Source of the DNA: CALJUZ01 sp003387805
Lineage (GTDB): Bacteria > Bacillota > Limnochordia > Limnochordales > ZCTH02-B6
Direction: 5' to 3'
Length of the DNA stretch: 64,000 bases
Assembly (NCBI GenBank): GCA_937975235.1
Contig: CALJUZ010000064.1
Coordinates: 1 to 64,000, forward strand
The position numbers and the translations under genes are program-made. Within the stretch, counting starts at the first letter, position 1. Each line of letters opens with the position of its first letter. Positions 43,736-53,040 of the stretch are shown here, in pieces. The notes beneath the pieces were generated by a model. That model was given only the letters and a program-made list of their open reading frames with translations, did not search any database and had not been told where the DNA came from.

Positions 43736-44983
43736 TCAGCCGCCCGCGGCGTCGGCGGCCAGCTCCGGCGCGGGCGCCACGGCTTTCACGCTGGCCGTCA
43801 GTTCCGCGTCCACCACCCGGATCAGGAGTTCGTCGCCTGCCGCGACCTGGCCGCCGCGCCGCACCACCTGGCCCGTGTCGGCCCGGCGGGCCACGGCGTA
43901 CCCCCGGGCCAGCGTCGCCACCGGGCTCAGCGCGTCCAGTTTGCCCGCCGCGGCCGCCAGCGCCCGCTCCCGCTGATCCAGCATGTCGCGGGCCGCGCGG
44001 CCGGCCCGCTCCTCCGCATCGTCCACCCGCTGGCGGTACTCCAGGAGGAGCTCCCCCGGCCGGGCCAGCACCGGCCGGCTCTCCAGCAGCCGCAGGCGGG
44101 CCCTGCCCTGCTCGATGCGCCGCCGGACACCGCTCTGAAGCCGCTCGTACTGCCCTTGGATGTGAGCCAGCAGCGCCCGCTTGTCCGGCACCGCCATCTC
44201 CGCGGCCGCGGACGGCGTAGGCGCCCGCTTGTCCGCGACGAAATCCGCGATGGTAAAGTCGGTCTCGTGGCCCACGGCCGAGATGACCGGAATCCGCGAT
44301 GCGGCAATGGCCCGGGCCACCCGTTCGTCGTTGAACGTCCACAGGTCCTCCAGGCTGCCGCCGCCCCGGCCCACGATCAGCACATCCACGCCGCCGTGCT
44401 CGTTCATGAGCCGGATAGCGCGCACGACGCTGTCGGGTCCCTCCTCGCCCTGGACGACGGCCGGCGCGAGCAAAATCGGCATATTCGGAAAGCGGCGGCG
44501 CGTGACGCTGATGATGTCCCGCAGCGCGGCGCCCTCCGGCGACGTGACGACGCCGATGCGCCGGGGCAGCACGGGAAGCGGCCGCTTGCGTTCTTCGTCG
44601 AACAGCCCTTCCGCGGCCAGTTTTTGTTTCAGCTGCTCGAAGGCCAGCGCCAGCTCGCCGTGGCCGGCGGGCACCATCTCCCGCACGTACAGCTGGTAGT
44701 CGCCCGCGGCTTCGTACACGCTGACGTCGCCTTTGGCGATGACGGCTTGTCCGTCCGCGGGGCGAAAGCGGAGCCGCATGTTTTCCCGCCTGAACATGAC
44801 GCAGCGCAGCCGGCTGTGCTCGTCCTTGAGGGTGAAATACATGTGGCCCGACGAATGGTGCTTGAAGTTGCTGATCTCACCCAGCACCGCGACGCCCGCC
44901 AGGCGCGGGTCGCTGGTGAGGCGCTCTTTGACCATCGCGGTCAGCTCGCGCACGCTGTAAATCTGCGGTTCCGATGCCGCCAC
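43736..44983 (-). CDS. xseA: Exonuclease VII large subunit
   Basis: A 415-residue nuclease subunit. N-terminal OB fold (VAVLGEISNFKHHSSGHMYF), catalytic domain with GVVTSPEGAALRDI, VGRGGGSLEDLWTFNDE and SAVGHETDFTIADFVAD, then coiled coil and C-terminal domain. GTG 44983 is adjacent to its GGGGAGG site, so the exact start is unsure. Confidence 0.95.
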   Translation of the reverse strand: MAASEPQIYSVRELTAMVKERLTSDPRLAGVAVLGEISNFKHHSSGHMYFTLKDEHSRLRCVMFRRENMRLRFRPADGQAVIAKGDVSVYEAAGDYQLYVREMVPAGHGELALAFEQLKQKLAAEGLFDEERKRPLPVLPRRIGVVTSPEGAALRDIISVTRRRFPNMPILLAPAVVQGEEGPDSVVRAIRLMNEHGGVDVLIVGRGGGSLEDLWTFNDERVARAIAASRIPVISAVGHETDFTIADFVADKRAPTPSAAAEMAVPDKRALLAHIQGQYERLQSGVRRRIEQGRARLRLLESRPVLARPGELLLEYRQRVDDAEERAGRAARDMLDQRERALAAAAGKLDALSPVATLARGYAVARRADTGQVVRRGGQVAAGDELLIRVVDAELTASVKAVAPAPELAADAAGG

Positions 44984-45011
44984 CTCCCCGCTCCGTCCGG
45001 CGCCGGTCCCG

Positions 45012-45182
45012 CTATCCGTCCCCCGCGCCTCCGCCCCGGGCGGCGCGGCGCTGCAGCCAGACGTCGGCGCCCGCCCCCGCCAGTACGCCCACGGTCACCC
45101 ACAGAGGGTACCCGGGCGGCGCGAAGCTCCCGATCACGAATCCCAGCGCGGCTCCTGCGGCGATTTTCCACCACATAGTCAT
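45012..45182 (-). CDS. Small glycine-rich membrane protein
   Basis: A 56-residue protein with two hydrophobic segments: IAAGAALGFVIGSFAPP and LWVTVGVLAGAGADVWL, a glycine-zipper look. ATG 45182 follows GGGGAGGTG. No family recognised. Lies between the TsaD-like gene and xseA. Confidence 0.6.
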   Translation of the reverse strand: MTMWWKIAAGAALGFVIGSFAPPGYPLWVTVGVLAGAGADVWLQRRAARGGGAGDG

Positions 45183-45292
45183 CGGCACCTCCCCGGTTTG
45201 GTGGATGACTATGCGGCGCATGCGGACTCCTATGCCGCGGCGGACGTCTTTTCCCGGACCGCGCCCCGCGCGGCGCCGGCCGCGCCCGCGGT

Positions 45293-46384
45293 TCAGCGCT
45301 GTTCGCCCGGCGAGCCCAGCCACACGGCGCCGGCCAGCGCGACGCCGATGGCGTTGTCGACGCTGCAGCGCGGCGCAGCGAAAACGCAGCGCACGCCCAG
45401 CGGTGAGAGGGTCTCGGACAGCCGCCGGCGCAGCGCCTGGTTGGCCATGACGCCGCCCACGCCCAGAAACAGCGCGGGGGCACCTTCCGCCAGCACCTGG
45501 GCCGCCCAGCGCGACAAGCTGGCCGCGACGCACTCCTGGACCGCCGCGGCCACGTCCGCGGCCGCCACCCCCCGCTCCGTCAGCCGGGCCGCGGCCGTGT
45601 CGGGCCCGGAGAAGCTCAGGCGATGCCCGCGCACCGCCACCGGCAGCGGCGCCGCAGCCGGATCACCCTCGGCGGCCAGCCGCTCCAGATGGGGACCCGC
45701 GGGAAAGGGCAGTCCCAGGCGCACGCCCGCCCGGTCGATGAACTGCCCCGCGTACAGATCCTCCGACGCCGCCAGGGATTCGACGATCCAGCGGGCCGAA
45801 GCAAACGGCTCTTCCGGCCCGTCGCCGGCCCGCCGCGTCCGCCGGGCCCGCAGCAGCTCCGTGGTGCCGCCCGATGCGTGCAGGACGACCACGTCGTCCA
45901 CGTCGCGCCACAAAGCCGCGGCGGCGCCGTCCGCTTCGGTCCCCCCGGGCGCCGCCGACCACAGTCCCGCCCAAATATGGCCGTCCTGATGGGAAACGTC
46001 GATGAAGGGAACGCCGTGCCACGCGGCCAGGGCCCGGGCGAAGCCGGCGCCGGCCCGGAAGACGGGCATGTACGAGTCGGGCCGGGACCGCGGCGCGACG
46101 CTGGCCGCCACGGCCGCCAAAGGCAGCGCCCCGCCGCCCGGGCTCGCCGCGCCGGCGGACGCTGCCAACCAGGCCGCGGCGTCGGCCGCGGCGGCCTCCA
46201 GCAGCTCCGGCAAGCGGGTGACGTGCTGAAACACCGCGTCGGACTGGCGCAAGCCGCGCCGGCCCGCGGGCACCGCCAGCACCTGCCGGCGGTCGCTGAC
46301 CAGCCGGCCGTCCACGGTCACCACGGCCACGGAAGTCGTGTACGCGCTGGTGTCGACTCCCAGCACCAAACGGTCTTCGCTCAT
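45293..46384 (-). CDS. TsaD/Kae1-like paralogue
   Basis: A 363-residue ASKHA-fold protein. VLGVDTSAYTTSVAVV opens it; SHQDGHIWAG gives the metal-site His132 and His136; GVGGVMANQALRR and SVDNAIG close it. It resembles the O-sialoglycoprotein endopeptidase-like paralogue often found before xseA in Clostridia, not the tRNA-modifying TsaD itself. ATG overlaps the nusB stop. Function unknown. Confidence 0.8.
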   Translation of the reverse strand: MSEDRLVLGVDTSAYTTSVAVVTVDGRLVSDRRQVLAVPAGRRGLRQSDAVFQHVTRLPELLEAAAADAAAWLAASAGAASPGGGALPLAAVAASVAPRSRPDSYMPVFRAGAGFARALAAWHGVPFIDVSHQDGHIWAGLWSAAPGGTEADGAAAALWRDVDDVVVLHASGGTTELLRARRTRRAGDGPEEPFASARWIVESLAASEDLYAGQFIDRAGVRLGLPFPAGPHLERLAAEGDPAAAPLPVAVRGHRLSFSGPDTAAARLTERGVAAADVAAAVQECVAASLSRWAAQVLAEGAPALFLGVGGVMANQALRRRLSETLSPLGVRCVFAAPRCSVDNAIGVALAGAVWLGSPGEQR

Positions 46385-46794
46385 GGCTCTTCCGCGGCGC
46401 GGCGCCGCACCAGCTCGCCCAAAATGCCGTTGACGAACTTGCCCGATTCGGCCTCGCCGTACTTTTTCGCCAGCTCCACCGCTTCGTTCACCGCGACGCT
46501 GTCGGGAATGTCCGGCCGATGCAAAATTTCGTAGACGGCCAGCCGCAAGATGTTGCGGTCCACCGCCGCCATGCGCTGCACGGTCCAGTCCACCGCCAGC
46601 CCGGAGATGACCGCGTCGCTTTCGTCTCTGTGCGCCAGCGCGCCCTCGGCCAGCTCCCGCGCAAAAGCCGCGTGCTGAGGCGCCAGGTCGGCTTCGGCCA
46701 GCACGTCCTCCAGCACGCGCTCCAGCGGGATCTTCCCCAGATCCACGGCGAACAGCGCTTTCAGCACGGCTTCGCGGGCCAGCCGCCGGCTCAC
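46381..46794 (-). CDS. nusB: Transcription antitermination factor NusB
   Basis: A 137-residue all-helical factor for rRNA antitermination. RRLAREAVLKALFAVDLG at the N-terminus and LRLAVYEILHRPDIPDSVAVNEAVELAKKYG-type C-terminal segment are typical. GTG 46794 is preferred over 46803 for spacing to GAGGAG. Confidence 0.95.
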   Translation of the reverse strand: MSRRLAREAVLKALFAVDLGKIPLERVLEDVLAEADLAPQHAAFARELAEGALAHRDESDAVISGLAVDWTVQRMAAVDRNILRLAVYEILHRPDIPDSVAVNEAVELAKKYGEAESGKFVNGILGELVRRRAAEEP

Positions 46795-46806
46795 GACGAC
46801 CACTCC

Positions 46807-47031
46807 TCAGCGCCGGCGCCGCACGAGTATGTCATACAGTCCGTCCCAGCCTTCACGATCAACCAGCGCGCCGATGAAAAAGCCGGCCGCGACGAAGGCC
46901 GCCGCCAGCATGCCTCTCCAGAATCCGTAGCGGATGACGAGCCAGCCCAGAATGAGCCCGAACACCGCCCCCACGATCTTGCCCTTATGCTCCAGAAACG
47001 CTGCAAGGAGCCCCTCGCGGTCCGTCGTCAT
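46807..47031 (-). CDS. DUF2273 small membrane protein
   Basis: A 74-residue protein with two hydrophobic helices (IVGAVFGLILGWLVIRYG and MLAAAFVAAGFFIGALV). DUF2273 proteins lie beside Asp23 and AmaP genes, as here, and likely sit in the membrane with them. Confidence 0.88.
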   Translation of the reverse strand: MTTDREGLLAAFLEHKGKIVGAVFGLILGWLVIRYGFWRGMLAAAFVAAGFFIGALVDREGWDGLYDILVRRRR

Positions 47032-47044
47032 GGCCGGTCGCTCC

Positions 47045-47584
47045 TCACTCCACCCGGGCCTTGTGCCCGGACGCGATGTTGCGCACCGCGACGCTGACCC
47101 GCCCCACGGGCACGCCCACCACGTCCTGTACGTGCCGGGTGACGCGCTGTTGAACCTCCGCGGCCAGCTCGGGCACCGGCCGCTCGGACGTCACCAGCAC
47201 CGAAAGGTCCACCGTCAGCCGGCCCTCTTCCTGGCCCAGGCGCGTCGTCGCCTCCCGCACGCCCCGGATGGAGGAGGCGGCCTGAAGCACCAGCGACTCC
47301 ACCGCCCGCAGCGAGACCGACACGTCCCCCAGCTCGCCGGGCAAGGCGATGTTCCCGGGCTCGGTCTCCCGCTGTCCCGCCAGGGCCAGCAAGTAGACGC
47401 CCACGGCCGCCGCCAGCAGGCCCGTCAGCGCGCTCTCCAGGCGCGCCGCGCCCCGGGCGGCCATGATGACATCGACCGCCCACAGCACGCCGTTCCAGCC
47501 GGCGGCCAGACTCAGCGCCGCCACGCCGAACGCCAGCGCCAGCAGCGCCGCCAACGCAATGACGAACCGGTCCATTACCCGCAT
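47045..47584 (-). CDS. amaP: AmaP membrane anchor for Asp23
   Basis: A protein of about 179 residues with two N-terminal membrane helices (residues 5-28 and about 56-76) and a C-terminal Asp23-like region (VSLRAVESLVLQAASSIRGV). AmaP tethers Asp23 to the membrane. ATG 47584 or 47575 could start it; neither has a clear ribosome site. Confidence 0.85.
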   Translation of the reverse strand: MRVMDRFVIALAALLALAFGVAALSLAAGWNGVLWAVDVIMAARGAARLESALTGLLAAAVGVYLLALAGQRETEPGNIALPGELGDVSVSLRAVESLVLQAASSIRGVREATTRLGQEEGRLTVDLSVLVTSERPVPELAAEVQQRVTRHVQDVVGVPVGRVSVAVRNIASGHKARVE

Positions 47585-47588
47585 GGCA

Positions 47589-47993
47589 CTACTTGACCCG
47601 GGGATCCTCGGGCTGCTCCTCCGCTTGCGCAAAATGCACGCCCTGCACGTGGACGTTGACTTCGACCACCTGCAAGCCGGTCATGCTCTCCACGGCCCGC
47701 TTGACGTTTTCCTGGATCTTCCACGCCACTTCGGGGATGCGCACGCCATAGTCAACGATGATGGACAAGTCCACCGCGGCCTGCTCCTCCCCCACTTCGA
47801 CGCGGACGCCTTTGGACAGGTTCTTGCGGCCCAGCATCTCCGCGACGCCGCTCGCGATGCCGCCGCTCATGCCCGCGACGCCTTCCACTTCCGTCGCGGC
47901 CAGCCCGGCCACGATGGAAACGACCTCGTTCGCAATCCGAATTTCGCCCAGGTCACTGCGTTCCGCCGCATTCGACACGTGTATCGCCTCCAT
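47589..47993 (-). CDS. Asp23/YqhY family envelope-stress protein
   Basis: A 134-residue Asp23-domain protein (IRIANEVVSIVAGLAATEVEGVAGM; VDLSIIVDYGVRIPEVAWKIQ). YqhY, its B. subtilis relative, lies next to accBC and modulates acetyl-CoA carboxylase activity, and this gene likewise follows accC by 6 bases. Confidence 0.92.
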   Translation of the reverse strand: MEAIHVSNAAERSDLGEIRIANEVVSIVAGLAATEVEGVAGMSGGIASGVAEMLGRKNLSKGVRVEVGEEQAAVDLSIIVDYGVRIPEVAWKIQENVKRAVESMTGLQVVEVNVHVQGVHFAQAEEQPEDPRVK

Positions 47994-47999
47994 GCCTTG

Positions 48000-49352
48000 T
48001 TACGACGCGCTCAACAGCCGGCGCCGCTCGATGAAATCGGTGGACAGCTCGCCCCGCTGAAACGCTTCGTCGTCCATCAGCTTCAGGTGGAACTCAATGT
48101 TCGTCTGAATGCCCTCGACCACCAGATCGTGCAGCGCCGCCCGGCAGCGGGCGATGGCCTCGGCCCGGTCGCGGCCGTGCACGATGAGCTTGGCAAACAT
48201 CGGGTCGTAATACGGCGACACCAGCGCGCCGCTGTACACGCCGGAGTCGAAGCGGACCCCCGGACCGCCCGGCGCGTGGAGGAGCGTGATGCGTCCCGGC
48301 GACGGCATAAAGTTGCGGTCCGGAATTTCCGCGTTGATGCGGCATTCGATGGCGTGCCCGTTCCAGGCGATGTCTTCCTGCTTCCACGGCAGCGGCTGGC
48401 CCGCGGCGATCAAAATCTGCTGCTTCACGAGGTCGATGCCCGTCACCATCTCGGTGACCGGGTGCTCCACCTGAATGCGGGTGTTCATTTCGAGGAAATA
48501 AAAGTTGCCGTCCTCGTCCAGCAGAAACTCCACGGTGCCCGCGTTCATGTAGCCCACCGCCCGGGCCGCCCGCACGGCCGCTTCGCCCATGGCCGCCCGC
48601 AGCTCGGGCGTCACCGCCGGCGACGGCGACTCCTCCACCAGCTTCTGGTGGCGGCGCTGGATGGAGCACTCGCGCTCGCCCAGATGGATGACGTTGCCGT
48701 GCTCGTCGGCCAGCACCTGGATTTCCACGTGGCGCGGGCGAAGGATGGCTTTTTCGATGTACACCTCGGGGCTGCCGAAGGCCGCCTGCGCTTCGGTCCG
48801 GGCCACCTGGAACGCCTGGGCCAGCTGCTCGGAATGGTGCACGACCCGCATGCCCATGCCGCCGCCCCCCGCGGCGGCTTTGATAAGGACGGGATAGCCG
48901 ATCTCCTCGGCGACGGCCGCGGCTTCGTGGACGTCGGCCACGGGCCCGTTGCTGCCGGGGATGACCGGCACGCCCGCGGCCCGCACCGTCTCCTTGGCCG
49001 CGGCTTTGTCGCCCATGCGCTCGATGCTCTCGGGCGCGGGCCCGATGAACTTCATGCCGTGGCCCGCCACGATTTCGGCGAAGTGGGCCTGCTCGGACAA
49101 ATAGCCGTAGCCCGGGTGGATCGCGTCCACGCCCGCCAGCACCGCCGTGCTCATGATATTAGGGATGTTAAGATAGCTCTGCGAAGACGGCGGCGGGCCG
49201 ACGCAGTACGCCTCGTCGGCCAGAAGAACGTGAAGCGACTCCCGGTCGGCCTCCGAGTAGATGGCCACGGTGCCGATGCCCAGCTCACGGCAGGCCCGGA
49301 TGACGCGCACCGCGATTTCGCCGCGGTTGGCGATGAGCACTTTTTCAAACAA
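48000..49352 (-). CDS. accC: Biotin carboxylase of acetyl-CoA carboxylase
   Basis: A 450-residue ATP-grasp enzyme carboxylating biotin on AccB. FEKVLIANRGEIAVRVIR opens it; KAAAGGGGMGMRVV is the glycine-rich ATP loop; EFLLDEDGNFYFLEMNTRIQVEHPV the catalytic core. TTG start after GGGGGGA. Follows accB. Confidence 0.96.
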   Translation of the reverse strand: MFEKVLIANRGEIAVRVIRACRELGIGTVAIYSEADRESLHVLLADEAYCVGPPPSSQSYLNIPNIMSTAVLAGVDAIHPGYGYLSEQAHFAEIVAGHGMKFIGPAPESIERMGDKAAAKETVRAAGVPVIPGSNGPVADVHEAAAVAEEIGYPVLIKAAAGGGGMGMRVVHHSEQLAQAFQVARTEAQAAFGSPEVYIEKAILRPRHVEIQVLADEHGNVIHLGERECSIQRRHQKLVEESPSPAVTPELRAAMGEAAVRAARAVGYMNAGTVEFLLDEDGNFYFLEMNTRIQVEHPVTEMVTGIDLVKQQILIAAGQPLPWKQEDIAWNGHAIECRINAEIPDRNFMPSPGRITLLHAPGGPGVRFDSGVYSGALVSPYYDPMFAKLIVHGRDRAEAIARCRAALHDLVVEGIQTNIEFHLKLMDDEAFQRGELSTDFIERRRLLSAS

Positions 49353-49373
49353 AGCTTGTCCCCCCGACCGGGC

Positions 49374-49832
49374 TCACACTTTCTCGATGACGAAAAGCGG
49401 CTGCCCGTACTCCACCGGCTGCGCGTTCTCCACCAGAATCTCCTTGATCCGGCCGGAGACTTCGGCTTCGATCTCGTTCATGAGCTTCATCGCCTCGATG
49501 ATGCACAGAGGCTGGCCCACTTCGACGACGTCGCCCACTTTGACGTACGGATCCGCGTCCGGCGCGGGCGCCCGGTAGAAGGTGCCCACCATGGGCGCCG
49601 TGACCACGGTGGTGTCGGACGCCGCGGCGGGCTGCTCCTGCGCAGGCGCCTGGGGCGCCGGAACGGGTGCGGGCGCCGCCACGGGCGCGGCGGGCTGCAC
49701 GACGGGCGCGGCCGCCGCGGCCTGGGCGCCTTGCCGGATGGAGACTTTGAATTCGTCCGTTTCGAGCTCGAACTCGACTACGTCCGTGCCCTGCAAGATG
49801 TCGATGAGCTGCTTTATCTGCTCGAGATTCAA
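49374..49832 (-). CDS. accB: Biotin carboxyl carrier protein
   Basis: A 152-residue carrier. N-terminal helix NLEQIKQLIDILQG, an Ala/Pro linker (about residues 45-75) and the biotinyl domain with EAMKLMNEI, biotin on Lys116. TTG 49832 follows AAGGAGG. It lies 34 bases after spoIIIAH, so spoIIIA transcripts may read into fatty-acid genes. Confidence 0.95.
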   Translation of the reverse strand: MNLEQIKQLIDILQGTDVVEFELETDEFKVSIRQGAQAAAAAPVVQPAAPVAAPAPVPAPQAPAQEQPAAASDTTVVTAPMVGTFYRAPAPDADPYVKVGDVVEVGQPLCIIEAMKLMNEIEAEVSGRIKEILVENAQPVEYGQPLFVIEKV

Positions 49833-49866
49833 AGAGCGTTCCTCCTTGGCAGTCCTCCCCGTTATC

Positions 49867-50535
49867 TTACCTCCCTGACGAAACGCCGTCAACGATAGTC
49901 ACCGTCTCCCGCTTCACGCCCGCAATGCGGTGGGTCAGCTCGCCGATGAGCGCGGCCGCGGCCTGGTCCAGCACCGCGTCCACCACCACGTGGGCGCCCG
50001 CAGGGCTCAGCACCGCCACCGCGTCGTACCCGTGGGCCCGGAGCAGCTGTTCGATTTCCAGCTCCCGTGCCTCCAGCTCCCACAGCGCCAGCAGTTCCTC
50101 ATGGGCCTCCCGCCGCCGCGCTTCGCCGGCGGCCGGGTCCAGCGCGGCCGCCTGCAGCAGCTCCGCCTGGCGCGAGCGCAGGCGCTCCCGCTCCAGGCGC
50201 AGGTCGTCGAAAGGATGAGACCGCGGCGGCGCGGAGGCAGGGCCTTCGGCCGCGGCCGGCGGCGCCGGCGTCAAGGAGACGGCGGCCGAGTCGTCCGCCG
50301 CCGGGCCCGACGCCGCCGCCGGCACGGCCAGTACGTCCGCGTCCGCCGGGGGCGCGACGGCGTCCGTCGCGGCCGGCCCGGGCGGCGCCTCGCCCTCCGG
50401 ACGCTGCTGCCACCACGCGGCCAGCGCCAGGAAACCGACGGCCAGCGCCAGCAGCACCGCTTGCCAGGCGCGCCGGGAAAAGGTGACGAAATACACCCGG
50501 CCGCCGCTGTTTTCGCCTCGCACCGCTGCGTTCAT
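49867..50535 (-). CDS. spoIIIAH: SpoIIIAH engulfment-channel protein
   Basis: A 222-residue mother-cell protein whose extracellular domain binds SpoIIQ. One membrane helix (about residues 25-42), a long Ala/Pro linker (45-110) and a helical YscJ-like domain (115-220). The linker is longer than usual. Confidence 0.9.
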   Translation of the reverse strand: MNAAVRGENSGGRVYFVTFSRRAWQAVLLALAVGFLALAAWWQQRPEGEAPPGPAATDAVAPPADADVLAVPAAASGPAADDSAAVSLTPAPPAAAEGPASAPPRSHPFDDLRLERERLRSRQAELLQAAALDPAAGEARRREAHEELLALWELEARELEIEQLLRAHGYDAVAVLSPAGAHVVVDAVLDQAAAALIGELTHRIAGVKRETVTIVDGVSSGR

Positions 50536-50608
50536 CGTCCTCGCTCCCTTCCGTTGAACTTCCCCTGCAGCCGTCGGGGCGGGCGCCGTCCCGCCCCTTG
50601 ATGCGTCT

Positions 50609-51223
50609 TCACGGCTGCCGCGGCATGACGTACACCCGGTGGGCCGGCAGCCCCAGCAGCGTCATGACCGCGCGCGTGATTTCGTAGCGCCGCCGCGCGT
50701 CCCGGGCCGCATCGGTAATGACCAGCACCCCGGAAACGACGGGGGCGTGTTCCACCAGCACCACCGGTTCCTCCCGGCGCTGCTGGTCGCTGCGCACCAG
50801 CACCGGCTGGGCCGACCGCCGCTCGTCCAGCACGACGTCCCCGGTGCCCGCCGCGCCGGGAGCACCGCCGGTGCGGCGCTCGGTGGTCACGTGCTCCGCC
50901 AGCACTCGCCGCGGGCCCGTCTCGACGGTGACCGACACGTGCACCGGAGCCGCACCGAAAAGCTGTCCCAGAGCGGCTTCCACCTGTCGCTCCAGCGCCC
51001 GCGCGTAGTCGTCCGCGGCGCCCGCGCCGCGGGCCGCGCCCGCCGCGGGCGCGGCCGGATCCAAGTGCGTTCGCTGGCCCACGTCCCCGGTCGGCCTCGG
51101 TCCAAACGTCAAGAGCACCACGCCTGCTGCCAGCAAAATCAGCAGGTGGCCGAGATAACGGCGCTGCCCGTCGCTCAGCCGCCAGCGCCGCGCCCATCCG
51201 CGCAGGGGCTCCCGTTCCGTCAC
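50609..51223 (-). CDS. spoIIIAG: SpoIIIAG channel-ring protein
   Basis: A 204-residue protein with one membrane helix (about residues 25-42, LGHLLILLAAGVVLLTFG) and a ring-building domain ending ITRAVMTLLGLPAHRVYVMP. Start overlaps the spoIIIAF stop. Confidence 0.92.
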   Translation of the reverse strand: MTEREPLRGWARRWRLSDGQRRYLGHLLILLAAGVVLLTFGPRPTGDVGQRTHLDPAAPAAGAARGAGAADDYARALERQVEAALGQLFGAAPVHVSVTVETGPRRVLAEHVTTERRTGGAPGAAGTGDVVLDERRSAQPVLVRSDQQRREEPVVLVEHAPVVSGVLVITDAARDARRRYEITRAVMTLLGLPAHRVYVMPRQP

Positions 51224-51747
51224 CGCTGCATGCCTCCTTGCCCACCGTGCTCCGCGGCCCGAACCCGCACCTGTTCGGGCCGGAGGCCGAGGTAGCCGGC
51301 GATGAGCCGGACGGCTCGATCCGCGTCCACGGGCCCGTCCGCCGGCCCGACGGTCGCGTCGATGCCCTCGATGCCGCCGTCGGGCCGCCAGCGCACGTCC
51401 AGCTGCTCGGGCGCCGCGCCCAAGGCTAGCTCCACCACGCCCGCCACGTGCTCGTAGGCCCGCCGCCGGCCCTCCTCCGCCACCCGCTCCAGCGCCCGCC
51501 GGGCCAGGAGCTCGCCCTCGGCCGCCACGTTCTCCGCGCCCTGCGGGAAACCGCCGAACCAGTCCGCGTCACCCGGGTCCCAGCGCAGCAGCTGCAGCGC
51601 CGGCGCCAGCAGCGCGCCGATGACGACCAAGCCCGCCATGAAGCGGACGTAATCCCGCAGCCGGTTTTCCGGCAGGAGCATGTACGCGGCGCTGACGAAA
51701 AAGACGACGACCACCAAATCCCGCACCCAGCCCGCCAGCCAGCCCAC
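51220..51747 (-). CDS. spoIIIAF: Stage III sporulation protein AF
   Basis: A 175-residue protein with two N-terminal helices (LVVVVFFVSAAYMLLP and FMAGLVVIGALLAPALQLL) and a soluble C-terminal ring domain (AVRLIAGYLGLRPEQVRV). Fits position six of the spoIIIA operon. Confidence 0.92.
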   Translation of the reverse strand: MGWLAGWVRDLVVVVFFVSAAYMLLPENRLRDYVRFMAGLVVIGALLAPALQLLRWDPGDADWFGGFPQGAENVAAEGELLARRALERVAEEGRRRAYEHVAGVVELALGAAPEQLDVRWRPDGGIEGIDATVGPADGPVDADRAVRLIAGYLGLRPEQVRVRAAEHGGQGGMQR

Positions 51748-51768
51748 GCCGCAGTCCCTCCTTCCGCG

Positions 51769-52989
51769 TCAGCGGACCAGCGCCGCCCAGTTGCCGATGC
51801 CGACGACGACGGTAATGACCACGAAAAACATCAGCGCCGCCGCGGCCACCGCCGCCATGAGCAGCGTCAGCGTCTGGGCCATGGCGCCCAGCGCGTCCAC
51901 CAGGCGGGGATCGCTGATGGGCTGCACCACGGCGGTGGCGACGCGGTAGATGATGACCAGGGCGAAGATCTTCATCAGCGGAAAAGCCAGCAGCACCAGC
52001 AGCGTCGCCATGCCGAACGCGCCGACGGCGTTCTTGATGAGCAGCGAGCCGCCCAGGACGACCTCCATCGCGTCGGCCATCATGCCGCCGATGACCGGGA
52101 TGAACGAGCCGGCCAGAAATTTGGTCGTTCTCAGCGCGATGCCGTCGGCCACCGGCGCGATGGCGCCCCGGATAACCATGACGCCCAGAAACAGCGTCAA
52201 AAACAGCCCCAGGGCCGTCGTCGCGGCCTGCCGGAGCAAATCGGCGATGCGAGAGACGGGAAACCCGGCCGCGACGCGGCCCACCACCCCGAGCACCGCC
52301 GCGAAAAACAGCAGCGGAAACACGACTTGTTCGATCAAGCTGGCCACCAGCGTCACCACCGTCAGGAGCAGCGGATGAAACAGGGCGGCGCTGGAGACCG
52401 CGCCCACCGCGGCCAGCATGGTGGACAGCAGGGGCAGCAGCGCCAGCATAAAGGCGCTCATGTCGGCCAGGACGCCCCGCCCCACCTCCGCCGCCGCGGA
52501 GAAGCTTTGCAGCGCGACGAAGATGATGACCATGTACGCGACCAGAAATCCGAACTCCGTGGCCGCCGGCGAAAAGGAGCCGGCCGCGTTGTGCAGCAAG
52601 GCGCACAAGACGGCCAGCACGATGAGCTGTCCCAGCAGGCGGGACTGCAGCAGCACCTCGGCCAGCAAAAACCGCGTCAGCTCCCGGAGCAGCTCCGCCG
52701 GGTGCAGCCGCAGGCCGCCTTGCGGGTCCACGATGACGTCGCGGACGCTGCGGGCAGGCAGCCGTTCCCGGACGTCGTCGTCCAGCCCCGCCAAAATCTC
52801 CTCCAGCGGCCGCAGGTCTAGGTGGCGCACTTGCTCGTCCACCGCCGCCTGCAGCGGATCCAGCGAGTCCGCCGGGCCGGCCGCGGGCATTTTCACCGGC
52901 ACTGCGGCCGCGGGCCCGGGCGTCCAAAGGGCCGCCGTCACCACCAGCAGCGCTGACGCGACGACGATGCCCCTCCGCCTCCTCTGCAC
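51769..52989 (-). CDS. spoIIIAE: Stage III sporulation protein AE
   Basis: A 406-residue polytopic membrane protein with a signal-like N-terminus (residues 8-27) and about eight hydrophobic segments. LAGSFIPVIGGMMADAMEVVLG is the family core. A membrane part of the SpoIIIA feeding-tube complex. Confidence 0.94.
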   Translation of the reverse strand: MQRRRRGIVVASALLVVTAALWTPGPAAAVPVKMPAAGPADSLDPLQAAVDEQVRHLDLRPLEEILAGLDDDVRERLPARSVRDVIVDPQGGLRLHPAELLRELTRFLLAEVLLQSRLLGQLIVLAVLCALLHNAAGSFSPAATEFGFLVAYMVIIFVALQSFSAAAEVGRGVLADMSAFMLALLPLLSTMLAAVGAVSSAALFHPLLLTVVTLVASLIEQVVFPLLFFAAVLGVVGRVAAGFPVSRIADLLRQAATTALGLFLTLFLGVMVIRGAIAPVADGIALRTTKFLAGSFIPVIGGMMADAMEVVLGGSLLIKNAVGAFGMATLLVLLAFPLMKIFALVIIYRVATAVVQPISDPRLVDALGAMAQTLTLLMAAVAAAALMFFVVITVVVGIGNWAALVR

Positions 52990-53040
52990 CCGGCTTCGCC
53001 TCCGTTTCGCCCCGGCCGTGGCGAAGGCCCTGTCCGCCGC

